DNA from: Armatimonadota bacterium
Lineage (GTDB): Bacteria; Armatimonadota; Fimbriimonadia; Fimbriimonadales; ATM1
NCBI GenBank assembly: GCA_021324165.1
Contig: JAJPJR010000068.1
Coordinates: forward strand, 1 to 64,000
Reading direction: 5' to 3'
Length of the DNA: 64,000 bases
Within the stretch, counting starts at the first letter, position 1. The number at the start of each line of letters is the position of its first letter. Shown in pieces: positions 61,764-64,000 of the stretch. The notes beneath the pieces are model-generated. The model had not been told where the DNA came from, ran no database searches, and saw only the letters and a program-made list of their open reading frames with translations. The translations under genes and the position numbers were made by a program.

Positions 61764-62937
61764 CGCGATCCTCCAAACTTGAAAGCCTGTTGACGCACGT
61801 TTGCGCCGCTCCGAGGCCAATCGCCAGAGCCAGCAGGCTGCTTCCGCCATAACTGATAAACGGCAGCGGAATTCCCACGGAAGGCAGCAGCGCTCCCACC
61901 ATTAAAAGATTAATGACTGCCTGCGATCCGATCCACCACCCCACGCCGCCGATGACCATGCGGCACCATCGGTTTGGCGCGCGCGTAGAAAGCACGATCA
62001 ACCGCAGCGAAAGACCGGCGATCAGCGCGATCGCGATCAGCGAACCCATCAGCCCGAACTCCTCGGCGATCGTGGTGAACGCGTAATCGGTTGTTGCCGC
62101 CGGAAGAACGTGCTTGGCGTGTCCGCGTCCGATTCCAACTCCTGTGAGACCCCCCACTGCCTGGGCTTTTTCGGATTCAGCCGGCTGATAACCGAACGTC
62201 GCCACGCCTTCCTGCGACCATCGGTCGGCGTTGCGAAGCATTCTTTCTGCGCGATAGTCCTTGGAATGCGCCAACAGATAAAACATCAGGAGCCCGACAA
62301 TCGCGAGACCAATCAAAACTCTGGCCCTTACGCCGCCGAATAAGAGAACTCCATATGCGCACATCGCGACACACGACGCCGTTCCCATATCGGGCTGACG
62401 CTCGATGAGAAAAACCACCGTTCCTATAAGGACCCACGGAAAGATTGCGCGGACAAACGGAACGAACCTCGCATCCATCCACTCGGGCCAATCGCGCCAA
62501 ACTCTGCCAAATTGCACCGGTTTGCGCATCAGAACGGATGCTGCGAACAGAATCATCACGGGCTTCATCAGTTCGCCTGGCTGCAGATAGCCGACGCGAA
62601 AATCGAGCCAGCGCCATGCTTGGCGTTCTTGGTGTCCTAAGGGTGGAATAAACACCAAAATGCACATGATGAACAGAGCAGCGAACAGCCATTTTGAAAT
62701 CGCCTGCAGCCGCGTCCACGAACTTCTTACAATAACCAGATAAATGAACGCAGACAAAAGAAGGAGCGCGAACTGCTTCCTCACTTCGGTCGAAACGAGC
62801 GATCCGCCTTCGCGGATCGAATTCGCATAACCGGCATCGAACGTGCAGAACAGTCCGCCGATTGCAAGAATCGCTGCCAGCCAGAAAACCGTCTTGTCGC
62901 CGATGATCGCAAACGACCGGTCTCGCATTCTAAGCAT
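61708..62937 (-). CDS. ftsW: SEDS peptidoglycan polymerase FtsW
   Basis: 409 residues with about ten membrane helices. SEDS landmarks: WRWLDFRVGYLQPGELMKPVMI, RQPDMGTASC, YQPAESEKAQAVGGLTGVGIGRG, DYAFTTIAEEFGLMGSL and PFISYGGSSLLALAIGLG. Position between murD and murG favours FtsW over RodA. GGAG precedes the ATG at 62937, which overlaps the murD stop by eight bases. The C-terminal tail (EDRGAADRNWRRYGRTRL) is basic and overlaps murG. The partner transpeptidase FtsI is not in view. Confidence 0.94.
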   Translation of the reverse strand: MLRMRDRSFAIIGDKTVFWLAAILAIGGLFCTFDAGYANSIREGGSLVSTEVRKQFALLLLSAFIYLVIVRSSWTRLQAISKWLFAALFIMCILVFIPPLGHQERQAWRWLDFRVGYLQPGELMKPVMILFAASVLMRKPVQFGRVWRDWPEWMDARFVPFVRAIFPWVLIGTVVFLIERQPDMGTASCVAMCAYGVLLFGGVRARVLIGLAIVGLLMFYLLAHSKDYRAERMLRNADRWSQEGVATFGYQPAESEKAQAVGGLTGVGIGRGHAKHVLPAATTDYAFTTIAEEFGLMGSLIAIALIAGLSLRLIVLSTRAPNRWCRMVIGGVGWWIGSQAVINLLMVGALLPSVGIPLPFISYGGSSLLALAIGLGAAQTCVNRLSSLEDRGAADRNWRRYGRTRLTRT

Positions 62938-64000
62938 GGGCGCGCTCCAACACTAAGGATCGAAAACGATCGCCGCGTTCGATAAAACTGTCGAACTGAT
63001 CGAAACTTGCGCAGCCAGGAGCAAGAATCACCGTATCGCCGGAGACGGCTTCGTTTCGTGCGGCGTTCAGGGCTTCGTCCAACGTGTCGAACCGCTCGGC
63101 GTCGCATCCACCCGAGGCGATCGCATCGGCGAGTTTCGGCGCATCGCGGCCGAACAGATACGCCTTTTTTAGTTTTGATGCGATTCGAACAAGCGGAGAG
63201 AGGTCGCTCACTTTGCAAACGCCGCCGGCCAAAAGCAGCGTTGATCCTTCCAATGCCGATAGCGAAGATTCCACCGCCGCGGGATTCGTGCACATGCTGT
63301 TATTGATATAACGCACGCCCGCCTGTTCGCCGACAAACTCCATTCGGTTTCGCAGACCTTTGAAACTGGTTATGGCTTGCGAGCAGCCTTCCAACGTTGC
63401 ACCGAACGGCAGGCTGAGCAGCGATGCGAACGCGCAGTTTTCCAGATTATGCTGTCCAGGAAACCAAAGACTCCGCGATTCGATCACCACCGCGCTGTTC
63501 ACAAAACTAAGACGGCCTTGTTCGAGCAAAGCGTCGCAGCCGGTCGAGCCGATGCTCAAAAGATTCACGCCGGATTCAGTTGGCGGGAACGTTTCCGGCC
63601 TGTCGTGGTGAGCAACGACGGTATCGCCCGCCCCCATGTTTGAAAAAACCTTCCGCTTGGTCGCCGCGTACTGTTCGAAACTGGAGTATCGGTCGAGGTG
63701 ATCGGGCGCGATCTGAATGATGGCCGCGGCACGAGGACGAAACTCGGCGATCCATTCAAGTTGGAAGGAGCTCACTTCGGCCACCAAAATATCCGTGGGG
63801 CTCGCGTTCAGCGCCGCGGTGGTAACAACGGTTTCGTCATATCCGCTGCCGGCGATGTTTCCGCAAAGAACTGCGCTCTGCTTTTGCGTTTTCAACATGT
63901 GCCAAGTGAGCGCCGTAACCGTTGACTTTCCGTTCGTTCCCGTGACTGCGATGATAGGAGCGCGCGAAATGCGATACGCGATCTCCATTTCTGAATGAAT
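62930..64000 (-). CDS. murD: UDP-N-acetylmuramoylalanine-D-glutamate ligase (N-terminally truncated by window edge)
   Basis: About 356 codons are visible; the frame is open to the right edge, so roughly the first 100 residues of the usual 450 are outside. Visible landmarks: ATP site VTGTNGKSTVT, EVSSFQLEWI, IAPDHLDRYSSFEQYA, NLENCAFASLLSL, FKGLRNRMEFVGEQAGVRYINNSMCTNP and the late APGCASFDQFDSFIERG. It adds D-Glu to UDP-MurNAc-L-Ala. The catalytic Lys and substrate residues look intact. It is the most upstream visible gene of the division cluster. Confidence 0.95.
   Translation of the reverse strand: MHSEMEIAYRISRAPIIAVTGTNGKSTVTALTWHMLKTQKQSAVLCGNIAGSGYDETVVTTAALNASPTDILVAEVSSFQLEWIAEFRPRAAAIIQIAPDHLDRYSSFEQYAATKRKVFSNMGAGDTVVAHHDRPETFPPTESGVNLLSIGSTGCDALLEQGRLSFVNSAVVIESRSLWFPGQHNLENCAFASLLSLPFGATLEGCSQAITSFKGLRNRMEFVGEQAGVRYINNSMCTNPAAVESSLSALEGSTLLLAGGVCKVSDLSPLVRIASKLKKAYLFGRDAPKLADAIASGGCDAERFDTLDEALNAARNEAVSGDTVILAPGCASFDQFDSFIERGDRFRSLVLERAHA

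Noticed and set aside
1-64000. CRISPR arrays, transposons, prophage or tRNA genes
   Set aside because: No regularly spaced repeats, transposase or integrase motifs, phage structural genes or tRNA cloverleaf sequences were seen on either strand.

Overview
The window is a gene-dense bacterial chromosome segment. About 59 protein genes lie on both strands, many of them overlapping or separated by a few bases. No gene-free stretch exceeds 300 bases; the longest is 14431-14603 (173 bases). I see no rRNA or tRNA gene, CRISPR array, insertion sequence, prophage or obvious recently acquired island. The organism is best guessed as a member of the Armatimonadota (Fimbriimonadia-like) or a close relative. 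This rests on the H-x9-DG-type pseudopilin, a fused MurC-Ddl, the DUF881 and DUF1290 proteins inside the division cluster, an archaeal-type ProS, many lipoproteins and a LolA-like protein. It is an inference, not a database result.

Layout. 16-5870 (minus strand): alpha/beta hydrolase, ArsR regulator, a degenerate asparagine-synthetase-like protein, ribosomal protein L25/Ctc, dihydropteroate synthase, and a DUF2089 regulator with a DUF4097 partner. 5926-14430: TrmFO, a FAD oxidoreductase, a pseudopilin, an amidohydrolase, an isolated nuoB-nuoI pair, lipoproteins and a glycosyltransferase. 14604-19522: 2-oxoacid dehydrogenase E1alpha, E1beta and E2, then ProS. 19526-24508: orphan ABC-2 permease, ECF sigma with an anti-sigma/DUF4349 protein, MgtE, and MqnC of the futalosine menaquinone pathway. 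24505-33475: SMC, flavin reductase, lipoprotein, MiaB, DinB-like protein and a large TPR protein. 33545-40758: GH26-like glycosidase, glycosylasparaginase, then PilB, an HDOD protein and PilT, plus two small membrane proteins.

40764-49642: the infB and nusA genes read leftward from a strong promoter whose leader contains an intrinsic terminator. Divergent to them is a tightly overlapped five-gene ABC-importer operon headed by an ANTAR response regulator and ending in a tandem PTPS/QueD-like protein with one degraded and one intact active site. 49583-54040: an unknown exported protein, a Gfo/Idh/MocA oxidoreductase and a secreted GH42-like protein. 54037-64000 (minus strand): the division and cell-wall cluster murD (partial), ftsW, murG, murC-ddl, ftsQ, DUF881, DUF1290, ftsA, ftsZ.

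Expression pattern. Genes that begin a transcription unit often carry a TAnnnT hexamer only 6-12 bases upstream of the start codon and lack a Shine-Dalgarno site, which suggests leaderless or nearly leaderless mRNAs. Several genes inside operons have good AGGAGG-like sites or start inside ATGA, TTGA or TGATG overlaps. The most system-like novelties are the ANTAR/BMP-importer/tandem-PTPS operon, the nusA leader terminator, and the DUF2089-DUF4097 pair, whose two proteins share the same short helical motif.
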